The notes under the pieces were generated by a model that ran no database searches, was not told the origin of the DNA, and worked only from the letters and a program-made list of their open reading frames with translations. 64,000 nt of DNA from Cristatella mucedo (lineage: Eukaryota > Bryozoa > Phylactolaemata > Cristatellidae): assembly GCA_009760855.2 (NCBI GenBank), contig WPIO01000024.1:1172501-1236500 (forward strand), written 5' to 3'. Every line of letters starts with the position of its first letter. Positions within the stretch are counted from its first letter, which is position 1. The position numbers and the translations under genes are program-made. This document shows, piece after piece, positions 12,112-24,418 of the stretch.

Positions 12112-12985
12112 GTGAGCTATTCGTTCAAGCTTATCGGCTTTGATTAGCGATACCTGTGGTTTCGTTTAAGCACACCCCAGCCTATGACAGTACCAAGCCT
12201 AAATATTGTTATCTGCCAGTACTAGGCTGGGTGGCCCTCCCGACCACCGGCTAGCCTATCGGAGCGTAGCTAGGCATTAGCAGCAAGGCTAACGAATCAG
12301 AGTGCAGCGTTCCGGTACCGGTGCGTAGACCAATAAACTGGCGGTGTTGCTCGTCGGCTGGCGTTTTGTGTGGGTGCTTGACGGCAACCGAACTACAATA
12401 CCTTCGGTACATCTCTCCTGTAGAAATAGGTCAAGTGCAGAAGTCGCTAGTCTGCGGCATTTATCAGCTCCACTGCGGTAATCAGGCATACTTTTGTAAA
12501 TCTGATCAGATTTCAACTAACCCTGCTGATCTTTACACCATTCGCCTTAAAAGGGTTCCACTGACTCAGCAGGCCTGTTCGGCTGGTCGTGCCTCCGGCC
12601 AGCTTCCACTGTGATTGGTGTGCTGGGAAAAGTCATAGTTCAGCCTTCCATTTTTTCAAAGTTTAGCTTCCGAGAGGTGTACTGGCTGTGCCCCCTGGCT
12701 ATGTGTTGACCACTCACTACGGCTCCCTGCTTCTGGCTTCTTGCTGCCGACAATCCAGATCTGTAAGTAGAGAGACGAGTCTGCTTGCTCTTGATGAAAG
12801 CTGCACTACGCTAGCAATGACATCCGGGGAGTTGCTAAAGTATGGGGGCACCTCATTGTTCAGTCTTAGGCCCCCTTCCTGTCTTTCACTGTCTATGATC
12901 TCACTCTCAAGCTAGTTTAATCGCCTAATACAATCCTGGCTTTCATCCCTATACAAATGACAAGTGAGCATTACCTCTCCTTTGA
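12112..12985. other. Start of intron 3, no recognised features
   Basis: No coding frame or repeat family recognised; a few tRNA-SINE-like words near 12580-12620 are too weak to call. Confidence 0.4.
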
Positions 12986-13935
12986 CCTTTCTCAGCCTTG
13001 ACCTGTGTACGACTCACTTGCCTCCCTTTCAGCCTGCTTCGACGATATTTTCACTTAGATTGCTACTTGGATTGAACCTCAAGTTTATTGCCGATGAGAC
13101 CAACCTAATAGTTTTGGACAAAACTAGTGTCATCTGCAAGTTGTAAGACAAGATTGTTTCATCTGGCATCACTGCATTGGTAGCTCTCTATAATCTGTGC
13201 ATGCTGTTCTAAAACGACTTGTCATTGGATGGGCACATTGCGTCCACTGTCAGGCAAGCCTACTTTCAGCTGAGGAGCATTGCTAGAATTAGATTCTTCT
13301 TAGGCAGGAGTACAGCCACCGAAATTAGGGACTGGCGTCCACTGTCAAGCAAGCCTACTTTCAGCTGAGAGCATTGCCAGAACTAGAGCCTTCTTAGGCA
13401 AGAGTGCAGCCACCGAAAGTAGGGACTTCTTAGACAAGAGCACAGCTGCCAAACTAGCCCATGCATTTGTGAAATCTGGTTTAGGTGATTTTCTTTACTC
13501 AAGACTCCCGGGCTTGTGTCCACAATCACCTGTAACTGATGTACAACTCAGCCACTCATTTAGCCTGTCGTCAGCAGCATAGCTGCCATAGCATGCCACT
13601 TCTGATAGAGCTTCACTAGCTCTCTCAATAGGGCATCAAGTCGACTTCAAGATTCTCTCTCTGGCCTCTACAGATTGCTCCACATTGCTTGCACTAGCTT
13701 GCACCTGTCCGATCTCCTTGTTCACCCAGTGCAATCTGCGCCATCCGCTCCCCACCCTCCAGTCAACTTTCTGTTCTTCGCAACAAATCGAAATCTGTTG
13801 GTGGTCAGACCTACAGTTCGTGTGCATAGAAATGATGGAACTCTTTCAGCTTCTGTCACCACCTGCATTGAGTGCGCGCAATTTAAGTCTCAGCTAAGAA
13901 CTATCTGTTCTGCTCAGCTTTCATTACTCAATCTT
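12986..13935 (+). mobile_element. LINE family 2, strongly decayed RT fragment
   Basis: Words of the family 2 RT C-terminal region are recognisable: ATTGCCGATGAGACCAACCT matches the VDKTNLLVMGKPS region, followed by GGCAAGCCTACTTTCAGCTG. It contains an internal tandem duplication at 13240-13425. Confidence 0.6.
13240..13425 (+). repeat. Tandem duplication of about 93 bp
   Basis: Two adjacent copies starting GCGTCCACTGTCAGGCAAGC at 13240 and GCGTCCACTGTCAAGCAAGC at 13335. They differ by few substitutions and lie inside a decayed LINE. Confidence 0.85.
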
Positions 13936-14539
13936 TGAACTCTCCTTTTTTGTTAATGTTTTCTCGGTGTGTGTACCGGTTTTTGGTTGGAAACCATAAG
14001 TTTACAGGTTTTGACCTTGCCCGAGGTGGCCAATAGCTGAAAGTCTGCCGGTGGTTGCCTGTCGATATGCCCCCTCGGGTCTTGGGATGGGGGGGGGGGT
14101 AGTCGTGCTAGAAAATCAAGGTTGATGGCCTCGTCGTTGTTACATCTATGCAGCTGCAGGCCATTGATATCTGGACACCCTCTTTTCTTATGTTATGGTG
14201 CATAATCGCTTCTGCATTTGTTATCGCGTCAGTGACCAACTGTCTCTTTTGTTGGGTTCTTATTAGTAATTTGCATCCTTTACAAGGCTTTTCTGCCTGT
14301 AGCCGGTGGCATTCTGCTGGGCGTTGCCATTTTGAGTATTACATGGGCTAACACATGCAGACCTAGGAAACTGGACAGGAGTCTTTATTTTCTCTCCACT
14401 TGATGGTTTTCACCGAGCCTTCCCGAAACCGTCTAAGAGGCCGACCAGATTGACTAAACCTTTGGCATAACGTTTTTCCACGGTACACCTAGGCATTGCT
14501 GACTCTGATCAGCAGCCTAAAGCATTGAGACAACATTAG
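13936..14539. other. Intron 3 stretch with a poly-G run
   Basis: A run of ten or more G at about 14088-14098 is the only notable item. Nothing else recognised. Confidence 0.5.
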
Positions 14540-15405
14540 TATCGAACTTACTAATTATGGACAAACCAAGTGATACTCTGACATTCGAAACCTATTCCTC
14601 AAAATGGACTCCCTCTCCATATTTGCTATAGCACCTGCACCCAAACTGGGTATCCTGTTCCATAGTGACATTTCCCTTGACGACCTCATTAGCTCCACAG
14701 TCAAGTCTGACTACTTTAGCCTTCGTAGCATTGCAAAAGTTCAGGCCTGCTTAGACAAGGTATATGATATTCAGGTTATCCTTGCGTGTGTGACATTTCA
14801 TTTCGACTTGTGTAACTCACCACTTGCAGATCTTCTGGCACATGCATTCAAGGAACTTACAGTTGATGCAAAACTCTTGGACTAAGCTTGTCTGCTGTGA
14901 ACATCACAGTTGCTACATTATGACACTTCTTACTGACCTCCACTGGCACATTAGAAAGTCGCATATCGACCTCAAGGTTTTGTCACTCACTTTTAGGTCC
15001 CATCAATTTCTTTCTCCAGCCTACCTATCCGAACTGCTTCCAATCAGGCAAGGCATCGTACCACGCGCTCTTCTGACTTTAGACTAGTTTAGTTTTATTT
15101 CTGACCAATCTCAAATTCTTTGGAGATCGTACCTTTAGTGTGTATGCTCCCAAAGCCTGGAATTCACTCCTGACCGAAATGCCGACCTCCCCTGACTCGA
15201 TGGGATTAAAAAAAAGCAGGCGCCTGTTCCTCAAAGGTATTGCTTGGTCTGCTTGCAGTGTCATTTACGTGCTGATGTATCCTTGTGCTGTTGTATTATA
15301 ATACAAACCACAATGACATGTTTCCTTGACAAACCCATATGTATAGGGCTTAAAAAGAGACTTAGTTCTTTGAGGGTGCTATGCAAATGTCTTACTATTA
15401 TTTTC
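14540..15405 (+). mobile_element. LINE family 2 fragment, RT 3' part with tail
   Basis: The + strand has the SDISLDDLISSTVKSDYFS block and LTDLHWHIRKSHIDLKVLSL, as in the copy at 23200-23994. It runs into a tail TTAAAAAGAGACTTAGTTCT and GTCTTACTATTATT. It has frameshifts. Confidence 0.8.
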
Positions 15406-16189
15406 ACCACCGTAACCAGTGAATATTCCAAGCTCAAAGACTAGTTAGGAAGGTTCAAAGGGATGGGCATTTTTGCCCTAAAAAACGCGAGATCTTATGA
15501 GGCCTGGCTTGCTCGGAATATGCACAATCCATTGAATTACCATGGCAACTGCTTATATTGTGCAGTTCTCGTGACACTGGTCTTCGAGTTGTTCGCTTTT
15601 ATATACCCGTGCTGACTCGTCTCCGGAAAAATTTTTTCTCCGGACTAGCTAAGGCTTTTTTTGGCAGGAGCCCAATTGTTTGCTGCTCCACTGTAGTGGT
15701 TCCAATTCACCGTGTTTCCAATAGCCTTGCTATGTTTAGATAACTCTCGCCTGCATGTATGCGATTGCGACACTGTGGCAGCAGATACATACTTAGAAAC
15801 TGCCAGTTGCAGCAGTCATGCTCTTTGTAGAGCAGTGATGATAGCTGGCCTATTCTTTTTCCCAGCTGGTCTCCGTGTTTCCTTATCAGTTGTCTGTGTA
15901 TCCTAATTGTATGCCTACCAGGCAATTTTCTGAAGCACTCGCTTTTGTGTGTGCTGCGATTGTAATGAGACTTTGCTGCAGCAAAGCGATCTTGAAACCA
16001 CATTCATGATATATATGTGTGAGAGAAAAAGACCTGTCATCGTGGCAATTAGCTGAAGGAGCTTGCTGGCAGGCTGCCACTGGTCACGAGGGCCTCACGA
16101 TGGCCTAAAAATTGCGACTCTTCACCCTGCCCCTATTGCTTCTGAGAACTCAGCTTTTTCAGTGATTTGGAGATATTAGCACCCGGCCT
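15406..16189. other. Intron 3 stretch, no recognised features
   Basis: No gene or repeat recognised. Confidence 0.45.
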
Positions 16190-16320
16190 TCCGGATGCCT
16201 TAAGCTGCATTTAAAGCTGCTTAGGCTTTGTTTGCACTATAGAAAACTCTCCTGTTTAACCCACACATGGTCTTCGTGGCTTTGTGGAGTTACAGACAGA
16301 GATACATTACACTGTGAATG
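16190..16320 (+). mobile_element. LINE family 1 3' end fragment
   Basis: Matches the last 130 nt of family 1, ending TGGAGTTACAGACAGAGATA and CATTACA. Severely 5'-truncated copy. Confidence 0.75.
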
Positions 16321-17383
16321 TTGCTTTTATCCTGCTTCTGTCTTTTTTCCTGTAGGAAGTTTGCACTGTCAGCTTCCCTCTAAGTATTACTTCGTATTCC
16401 TTCCACCCCAGAGTGATAACAGAGTGATCGTGAGAAAATTGCTCATGCTGTGGAGGTTGGAAGTAGCCAGTGTCGAAGCTCCTCCCGGTGTATTTTAACC
16501 TTTCTTGATTGCCGTTATCGCCTTCGCCCCATTACCTGATTCTTACACGATGAGCTCGTTGTGCCCTATAAACATTGACGTGCCGTCAACATTGTCCATA
16601 ACATTGATCGTTTGTTCAGTCTTGCCTATGGGCATGGCCGAGAAGTAGATCCAAGCTCGGCTATGGATTTTTCTTTTTTCGATTTTCATTTTTGTTCCCC
16701 AGTCTAGATGACGTATCACCAAAGAATAAAGCAGGGCAGAAGCGAAACTCACGACGAATACGCGACAGAAACAAGGGGGCTGCCACCGAATTTTCCCGGT
16801 CTGGCTCGGCTCTCAGTAGCACCTTGCCGAGTCGGCTTGTGCTGCTCTCTAGTCTCACGTCCAGACTCCGCTACCACCACTGCAAGCTCGGCTTCTGCAG
16901 CAGCCACAGCCCGGCAAGAGCATCTGCTATGCTTGCGAACTAGTCGCTCTGGCCGGCTCGAAGGACCCACGGTGGCGTTGCCTGATTGTCCTAGCTTCGC
17001 GGCCGAAGTCAGACTTGCCTAAGTCTTGGACCTTACCTAGTCTTGGACGTGTGCTACATAGGCTGAAGTAGGACATAAGCTAGACTCGCTCAGACAGCGT
17101 ATTGGCTTTACATTATATTTGCATCGGCTGTATACTGAGCGATTGAGGTTGCATGCTGCTTCAACTAATTCACATCTAGCCTAGAGTATGTGTAGCAAGA
17201 CCGAGCCTGTCACTCGCTTGTGTCACGTGGCTAGCCTGTCGAGTCGCGCTGTCGGGCTTTGTTTTCCCTCGAGTAACTTTTTTGCCGTCGAAGATGTTTT
17301 GGCCACCATCACCAGAGACGAAGGCAAGCATGCTGTGAGCAGTGGCAGCGTTCCCGTGGCTAACGTGCGGTTTTTTGCTGCAG
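16321..17383. other. End of intron 3, no recognised features
   Basis: Partly GC-rich (16780-17000) with several short open frames; none has a motif. Confidence 0.4.
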
Positions 17384-17525
17384 GCTTGCCGAAACTTCAA
17401 AAACGAGAACCTGTGTGTCCCATCCTGCCCGGACACGATGGTGTACGACCCCAATACGTTCAAATTCGTCGATAATCCCAACAAAAGATATGCTTACGGA
17501 TCGTTCTGTGTGCGGCGATGTCCAG
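17384..17525 (+). CDS. Receptor exon 4: domain II dimerisation arm
   Basis: Acceptor is gctgcag; the donor is CCAG/gcaagt, a non-canonical GC donor. Phase 0 in, phase 1 out. The residues include ACRNFKNENLCVPSCP, then MVYDPNTFKF and KRYAYGSFCVRRCP. In EGFR this loop (YNPTTYQMD region) is the arm that contacts the partner receptor. The first arm Tyr and the Pro are kept and the second Tyr is Phe. The arm argues that the receptor dimerises by the usual back-to-back mode. Confidence 0.93.
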
Positions 17526-17879
17526 GCAAGTGATCGCTCGACGTTTCTTGCTCGTGTTTGTTTGGAGCTAACCACGAGTCGGCTAGAGCATGCACGTCTG
17601 CAGCTAGTTAGCACTCTCCCCTGCCTCGGTGTCTCTCAGCCTGCCGTATTCTGTTGGCTAGGTGGTTTGACCCGGGATAGTGTGTCCGACATGATGCTGC
17701 CATGCTACTTCATGCTCTTTCCCTTGTCGAGCAGAAGCTGATTTGCTTTCACTACGACACCTTCCGCAGGCTATCCTCCAACGTCTGCTGCCGTCGGCTG
17801 GCCATTTTTTAAGTAGATCACACACAGCTGTGCCCATGCCTTGGTACTTTCTTACCTGCAAGCAAATTGAACTCATCTT

Positions 17880-19345
17880 ATTCCCTTTTAGCATATAATG
17901 CAGGCATTTCCACTTGATGACAGCAACCTTTCGAATTCAACGGCGATAACTACAACTGTCTCATTTTGGGCAAACCCAGCGTTTCTAAGACTTTTGATAG
18001 CCCAACCCCTCAAAAGGACTCGGTTATGTAACCTCTGCAAGGACTCTGGATGCTCAGTTCCAAATGACCTTTCACTAGATGTCAGCATCAGCTTCACATT
18101 CAAGCCTACCCACTTTCGACCCACTTTCAACTGCATAAAGATTGTAAAAAAAATGGGCCTCCTTAGACGGGGGGGGTATACCTCATCGAAGCTACCTCGT
18201 GTATTTGTGATGTTTCATCCAGACTTATGTTACTCACAGCTCACAGAGCTTCCTCGCTCTGCAATGGGAAGCTTACAGTTGGGGCACAACTCTGCTGCTA
18301 GGTGTGTCTAGCATGAACATGGTAGCTGCACCATTGCACTGCTATTCACCAGTCTGCACTGGCAGCCTATCAATCAGCTTATCCGACTTTAAGATTCGGT
18401 CACTTACCTTTTAGTCCCTCTATTCATTTAGGATTATATTCTATTTAGGCCTCCTTAGAGGGGGGGGTATACCTCATCGAAGCTACTTCATGTATTCGTG
18501 ATGTCCCATCTAGACTTAAGTAACTCACGGCTCGCAAAGTTCCTGGCTCTGCAATAGGAAGCTTACAGTTGGGGCACAACTCTGCTGCTATGTGTGTTTG
18601 GCTTCAACGTTGTAGCTGCCACATTGCAGTGCTATTCACCATTCTGCACTGGACTGGACATCCTGCACTGGCTGTATAGGAATCAGCATATCCGATTTTA
18701 AGATTCGGTCACTTACCTTTTAGTCCCTCTATTCACATGTTCTGGCCTACAAACCAGAATCGGTTTCATGTCAGGCCTCCTCTGGCACTGTCTGTTCCTC
18801 TGACTCAGGCCTATCGGTCACGCCCCTGTGGGACTTCAAATCTTTTGGTGACCGTGCTTTCAGTTACCATGCTTCCAAAGATTGAACATCACCTCCGACT
18901 TATATCACGTTATCTCCTAATTTGACGACATTCAAAAGAGAGCTTAAATCTTACATGTTCCTCGAAGTCTTTGCTCTATCCGGGTGAATAGTCCTATTCT
19001 GTCCACGTGCATAACAAAAGTGTGCAAGCTATTGGAATGGAAAGGAGTAATATCCTTTTGCAGAGCACCCTTGTGAGATTGAATTTTTCTTTGTTTGCCT
19101 TGTATAGTTGTCTGTATATGATTCAGTGCATGTTGCTACCAAGCGATTCTATTAGCCAGCTGCTCCAAGAGTCTTCTTGTGTGCTTTTGCATACTTCTCT
19201 AGTTATGATACTCGGGTGCTTACTTGCCTGAGCATTATACCTTGCTTTTCATAAACTATTTGCTGTTGCTTCTCTTACAGCAACTTTTAGAGCACCTGAA
19301 TAGATATTCAGTTCTCCCAGAACGCTATACAAAAGAGATTATTAT
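17880..19345 (+). mobile_element. LINE family 2 fragment with internal duplication
   Basis: Decayed RT C-terminal region (GACGACTACAAC.. and TTTTGGGCAAACCCAGCGTT, then the thumb region) ending with the tail AATAGATATTCAGTTCTCCC and GATTATTATTATTG. A segment of about 275-290 bp is present twice (18154-18427 and 18447-18736). Confidence 0.65.
18154..18736 (+). repeat. Tandem duplication of about 280 bp
   Basis: Both copies contain GGGGGGGTATACCTCATCGA, AGCTTACAGTTGGGGCACAA and TAAGATTCGGTCACTTACCT. Copies differ at several positions and by small indels, so the duplication is not recent. Confidence 0.85.
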
Positions 19346-19655
19346 TATTGTTATGAAATTCTTTGGAGGCAGTGCCTTTATTTTATTTGCTCCCAAAGTC
19401 TGAAACTCATTCCTGACGTCACGAATTCCTTTGAAATGGAATTCTCTGACTTGGCGACATTTAAAAAGAAAATGAAGGCCCACTTGTCGCTCAAAGCATT
19501 TGCTCTGCTCTTGTGAATTTTCCTTCGTGTGCTCGTGAATGCTGAAAGTATGCACGTTATCACTAACCGGTTGACATGCTATCTATAAAGTGCATGTATA
19601 AAGTGCATAGAAAGAGATTAGTTCTCCAAGGGGCTTTATACACTTTTTATGATTA
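19346..19655 (+). mobile_element. LINE family 2 3' end fragment
   Basis: Encodes remnants of the C-terminal region (TCCCAAAGTCTGAAACTCAT, in line with the APKAWNSLP block) and ends in TGCATAGAAAGAGATTAGTT. A separate copy immediately after the previous one. Confidence 0.65.
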
Positions 19656-20239
19656 GTGCTAACTTTATTATACATAAGCTGCACTCCTTCCATGGGATCG
19701 TGTGGGGGTGGGGTCCTACCACCCCACCAGTCGACCTCTACTTGCCCGGGCATGTAGTGTGTCACTAAATTAGAAGCTCGTCTTCACAGATTAGATACTT
19801 GCAAGCATGTCTCTGGTTATTTACGTGTTATTACAAAAATAGATATTTCATCCTGCTCTATAGCTGGAAAATAGGTATGAGAATTTGTAAATTAGTCAAA
19901 ATCAGTTGTTTAGGTATTTTACTGCTACAGATGTTTGGACTATTGCTGGTGCACGACTAGTGCATGTATGTTTTATAATGTTCCCGTCTTAGCACTCCTT
20001 CAACGGTTTGGAGAAGGTCCCTAGACTTTCTTCTGCTCTGTCACATATTGGTTTTGCATACTAGCAGGAGTTCTTTAAGTAGTAGGGTTAATGGAATTGG
20101 TTTAACAGATCTGTGTGCAAACTTAGATGAAGCGCTGTGCAGTGAAATACTTGAACCAGTTATAATTTAAATTAAATACCGTCAAGGTCATGTTGTCTAG
20201 TATAGCAGGTGTTATATAAGCTCGTTTTTTTGATCTCAG
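19656..20239. other. End of intron 4, no recognised features
   Basis: A+T-rich. Nothing recognised. Confidence 0.5.
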
Positions 20240-20474
20240 ATAATTATGCTGTGTTCAACAAAGGCTGTGTGATCAGCTGTCCAAGCGGCTACACCATCAA
20301 CGCCAGCAACGGTGATAGCATATGCGAGAAGTGCAGTGGGCCATGCCCTAAAGATTGCCCCGTGGACTTCGATGCAGACAAGGATTTGTTTGTGAGCTCA
20401 GACAACATCCAGAACTTAGCCAATTGCACCCGAATTACAGGCAACCTCGTGTTCCCGATGGATGTGTTTGAACC
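20240..20474 (+). CDS. Receptor exon 5: end of domain II, start of L2
   Basis: Acceptor gatctcag, donor gtaagt; phase 1 in, phase 2 out. The first codon is split G/AT across the GC-AG intron and gives the conserved CP-D/N-Y. It holds CVISCPSGY, CEKCSGPCPKDCP, then the start of the L2 domain, NLANCTRITGNLVF, the same order as in EGFR (KCEGPC.KVC ... NCTSISGDL). Confidence 0.93.
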
Positions 20475-20569
20475 GTAAGTGGGAACCGATGTCAACGAAG
20501 TCTTGTTGACATTGGGTATGTTACCACAAACCATTTGATAACGTTTCCTTTGTCATGCTTGCTTTACAG

Positions 20570-20655
20570 TATATGTGATGTGCTTTCAAAGAGATTAAAG
20601 TTCTACAAGGGTGCTATATGCATGCATTATTATTATTGTAATTACTATTAATATA
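20570..20655 (+). mobile_element. LINE family 2 / SINE A tail remnant
   Basis: TTTCAAAGAGATTAAAGTTC, a GGGTGCTATATGCATG block and an ATTATTATTATT end. Tail only, source family ambiguous. Confidence 0.55.
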
Positions 20656-20702
20656 CAGTTTTACTTTCGGCAGGTATTTTGATGGCAAGCACTATATGTG
20701 TT

Positions 20703-20703
20703 G

Positions 20704-20752
<49 letters not shown>
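20703..20752. repeat. (TG)n microsatellite
   Basis: About 46 nt of uninterrupted TG repeats ending in GCGCGC. Confidence 0.95.
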
Positions 20753-20756
<4 letters not shown>

Positions 20757-21084
20757 CGATCTATTAACTGTCAGCCTAATCGTTTGGCAGGAATACGAAC
20801 CCATTTATTTTCAGCTATAAAGTGTGATAATGACTTCACTAAAAGCAGTTACATCTGAAGGCATGAAGTTACAGGCACCAAAATGTAGAGGTGGTGCTAA
20901 GTGGTTGAGCAGATTTTGGCACATATCGTATTGGAGGCACACAATATGAGTGTACGAGTCCATACTGTATCATTAGGCCTTGTCTTACTTAGAAAACCCA
21001 GGAGCTTCATCAACGATAAAGATCACACGAGGCTGATAGGGGTATTGGGGACTGCTAGGATCATGCGGCAGCAAATATGCTTGT

Positions 21085-21173
21085 GCCTTGTTACTGTTTG
21101 TAGATAGCTGTAAAGTGCCTAGAAAGAGATTCAGTTCTCTGAGGGCACTATGCAAATGTATTATTATTATCAA
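21085..21173 (+). mobile_element. LINE family 2 tail remnant
   Basis: GTAAAGTGCCTAGAAAGAGA followed by CAGTTCTCTGAGGGCACTAT and (TAT)n. Confidence 0.7.
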
Positions 21174-21229
21174 ATTCAGGGCCCATTGCCTCTCTGGCTA
21201 TACTGAACAGCTGGCGCACCCTCGGGAAA

Positions 21230-21870
21230 GCTTATGATAACAATAATAATAATAATAATAATAGTAATACTAATACTAAAACATTCATTTGAAATAGCAC
21301 CCTCAGAGAACTCAATCTTGTTTTGGGCACTTGACATTTGCTGCGAAGGAAGCACGATCGAATGGTTAGTCACAGCATACTTAATAAAAACAGGAATAAC
21401 ATGGTTAGGTGGTGACATGCACATGGTCAGCATGCGAGTTCGGTTAGTGGCAGCATGCATAAGCGCACAAAGGACGAATCGCAGGGACCCACTAAATGCT
21501 GTGATAAATAGATGCATTTTTAGTTTCTTTTTACACGTGGTCGTCAGGGGATGCCGTGATGCAAGTCGGGAGTGAGTTCCAGGCTTTGGGAGCATACGAA
21601 CTAAACGCACGGTCTCCAATGAATTTGAGGTTCGTACGAGGCTTCGTATTCGTAGTGTGAGGCTTGGCTAATCGCCCAGCTTTAGCAGAGTACTTGGTGG
21701 GATAGGAAGCCTGGTTAGGAAGCATTTGATGTAGGTTTGCCAAAGCATGATAGTGAAGGGGCCTAAAATAAAGTGACAGAATATTAATGGTGATATGCTG
21801 CTTGATGGGCAGACAATGCAGGTCGGTGAGAATTGGTATGATGTAGCAATGGCAAACGTTCATGATAAGA
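21230..21870 (-). mobile_element. LINE family 2 3' fragment
   Basis: Reads from an (AAT)n run on the + strand, through the tail, back to a C-terminal RT frame on the - strand containing TDLHCLPIKQHITINILSL and APKAWNSLPTCITASPD. 5'-truncated. Confidence 0.8.
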
Positions 21871-22139
21871 AAGTCTAACTCCTGCGTTTGGCAGTAATCT
21901 CTGGTGTGTCATTGGGCGCCCTAAGAAAATCATGTAAGGAAAATTGTGCTGACAAAATTGGGCCTACAAAGGCTTGCAATGCTAGGAGCCCGACAGTTGC
22001 TCGCCTGAAAATGCATAAAACTACAGCTTTTTGTAAATATATGTTTAATTGATTTAAACGGCTTCCTGTCTTTCAAGTCAATTACTATTATGCCGAGAAG
22101 GAACATATTTTACATTATATGGCTGGTGAGGAATTAACG

Positions 22140-22775
22140 ATTGTACGTCCAGTTTCACACTAAAATGGTTAGGTCCTATCTCCATGGAAGACTCCAGAGT
22201 TTTAATGTGAATGGACACAGATTAAAGTACTGGGGGTCCCCTCAGGGGTCTGTGCTTGGTCTACTTCTTTTCATAGTTTATACTCTCCCTCTTGTAGATG
22301 CGATTAGCTAGGATAATCTAGGCTTTCACTGCTATGCACCCGACACTCAGTTATATCTTTGCTTTGATTCTTCTCAGCCCTCCAGAACGTCGTATTCCCT
22401 TAACTCCTTAGTTACATATATTACTGACATCCACGCATGGATGGGAAATTTTTTTCTCAAACTGAACGACGATAAAACCAACTTACTAGTTATGGATAAA
22501 CCAAGTGTGATTCAGAAAAATGGAAAGGATAACGCTCAAAGTCGGCTCTGCCAGCATATCTTCTGTTGCAAGCATACCTGTTGATAAATGCATTTAGTGA
22601 GTCCTTGTTATGCGTTCTTTGTTGCTTGTGCATGCTGCCAGTGCATGCTGCCACTATCCGTATGTACATTCTGACACTGTGCATGTCACATCTAACTATG
22701 CTATCAAGGGTGCTATATAATATATTGTTATTGTTGTTATTACTACTTGTTATGCATTATTATGCATTGTTTTTA
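22140..22775 (+). mobile_element. LINE family 2 RT fragment with internal deletion
   Basis: The + strand encodes a GVPQGSVLG-like block (GGTCCCCTCAGGGGTCTGTG), a YADD-equivalent mutated to YAPD, DTQLYLCFDSSQPS and LKLNDDKTNLLVM. It then jumps to the 3' UTR words and tail. The mutated catalytic site and the deletion make it dead. Confidence 0.75.
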
Positions 22776-22894
22776 TGCAGCAATAATAATGAAAACCCTT
22801 TTACAGATTAATTAACAATATTTCGGCATTTAACGGTTGTAATGGTTAGCCTAAAACGCAATGAAGTTTAAATTCGGTAAAATAAACACAGAAT

Positions 22895-24000
22895 GAACTA
22901 ATAATAATAATAATAATAATATTGCACTTGATAAAGCGCCCTCAGAGAACTTAATCTCTTTCTAGGCGCTTTACATTTGCTGCAAAGTGATACGCAATAG
23001 AATAGTAAGTAAAATCATGCTTGAAAAACAAACAAAATGAACAATATGGTTAGGGGTGACATGCACAGGGTCAGCATGCAAATGTGGTTAGTGGCAGCAT
23101 GCACAGTGTCAGCACGCACAAGCACATCGAGGACGAATCACAGGGACCCACTAAATGCTGTCCTAAATAGGTGTGTTTTTAAGTTTCTTTTAAATGTGGT
23201 CAGGTCAGGGGATGTTCTGACGCAGGTCGGGAGGGAGTTCCAGGCTTTGGGAGCATACGAGCTAAATGCACGGTCTCCAAAGGATTTAAGGTTTTTGTAC
23301 GAGGTATTTCTAGACTGTTGGATTCCGAAAAGCGGGTGGTACGATGCTTGGCCTGATGGGGTAGTATATCTGAAAGATAGGCTGGAGCCATAGAATGAAG
23401 AGACCTAAAAGTGAGCGACAAAACCTTGAAGTCAATCCGTTGCTTGACTGGTAACCAGTGCAGGTCGGCGAGAAGTGGAGTAATGTGGCAACTGCGACGC
23501 TCACGACAGACAGGCCTAGCTGCAGAGTTTTGCACCAGCTGCAATCGCCTGATCGCACATGCTGGTAGGCCAGTAAGCAGTGAGTTGCAGAAGTCGAGAC
23601 GAGATGTCACGAATGCATGGACCAACTTGGACGTGGTATCCTTATCTAAACAAGCCCTAATTTTAGCAATGTTATGAAGCTGAAAATAGGCTGATTTGAC
23701 TGTGGAGCTGATGTGGTCGTCTAACGAGAGGTCGCTTTGGAATATGACACCTAGATTTCGAGCTGATTCAACTGGAGATATGCGGGCAGAGCCAATTTTG
23801 AAAGTCAGCCTTTCCAATTTCTGAATAACACTAGGTTTGCCCATAACTAGTAAGTTAGTTTTATCAACGTTTAGTTTTAGAAAATTTGCTGCCATCCATG
23901 ATCGGATGTCATCAATGCATGCAGCAAGTGAGTTGAGAGAATTTGAGGTGCTCAAAGGCTGGGAGGGATCAAAGCAAAGGTACAACCAATGCATGAATAG
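22895..24000 (-). mobile_element. LINE family 2, best-preserved 3' part
   Basis: On the - strand a 264-codon open frame (23994 to 23200) covers the end of the RT palm and the thumb/C-terminal region, with DTQ-region downstream motifs LYLCFDPSQPLS, LKLNVDKTNLLVMGKPS and LHWLPVKQRIDFKVLSLTF. It continues to APKAWNSLP-like residues in another frame. The 3' UTR and an (AAT)n tail lie at 22899-22921. Used here as the family 2 reference. Confidence 0.85.
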
Positions 24001-24418
24001 TACAATTTTTATCCATGCACAGCAAATAAATTAGGTTTGATTATTTTTGCATGCATCCAACACAAAGCATGTTCGACTTAATGGGCGCCCTGAGGCATTA
24101 ATACCAACACATTGAACATTGTTAGTGGGAGATTACATTTGAGGAACCACACACAACCGGATTGTCTAATTAAAAATAGGCTCACGTTAATAGGGTGTAT
24201 AACTTTGTATATAACTGTACCATTTAAAAATAGACTTAAAAGCTGTCATAAATTATATTCGGATGTGATTATACTATGTATTTGTTTTCTCGAATACAAT
24301 ACTCTAATTTTGAATATCTATTTAACTAGCGTTCCTTAAAAATTATTTTTTTTAGTGCATTTGTTGGCATGATTTTGACCGTTGCTCATATGTCGTTTCA
24401 CTTTTGTCCACACGGTTT

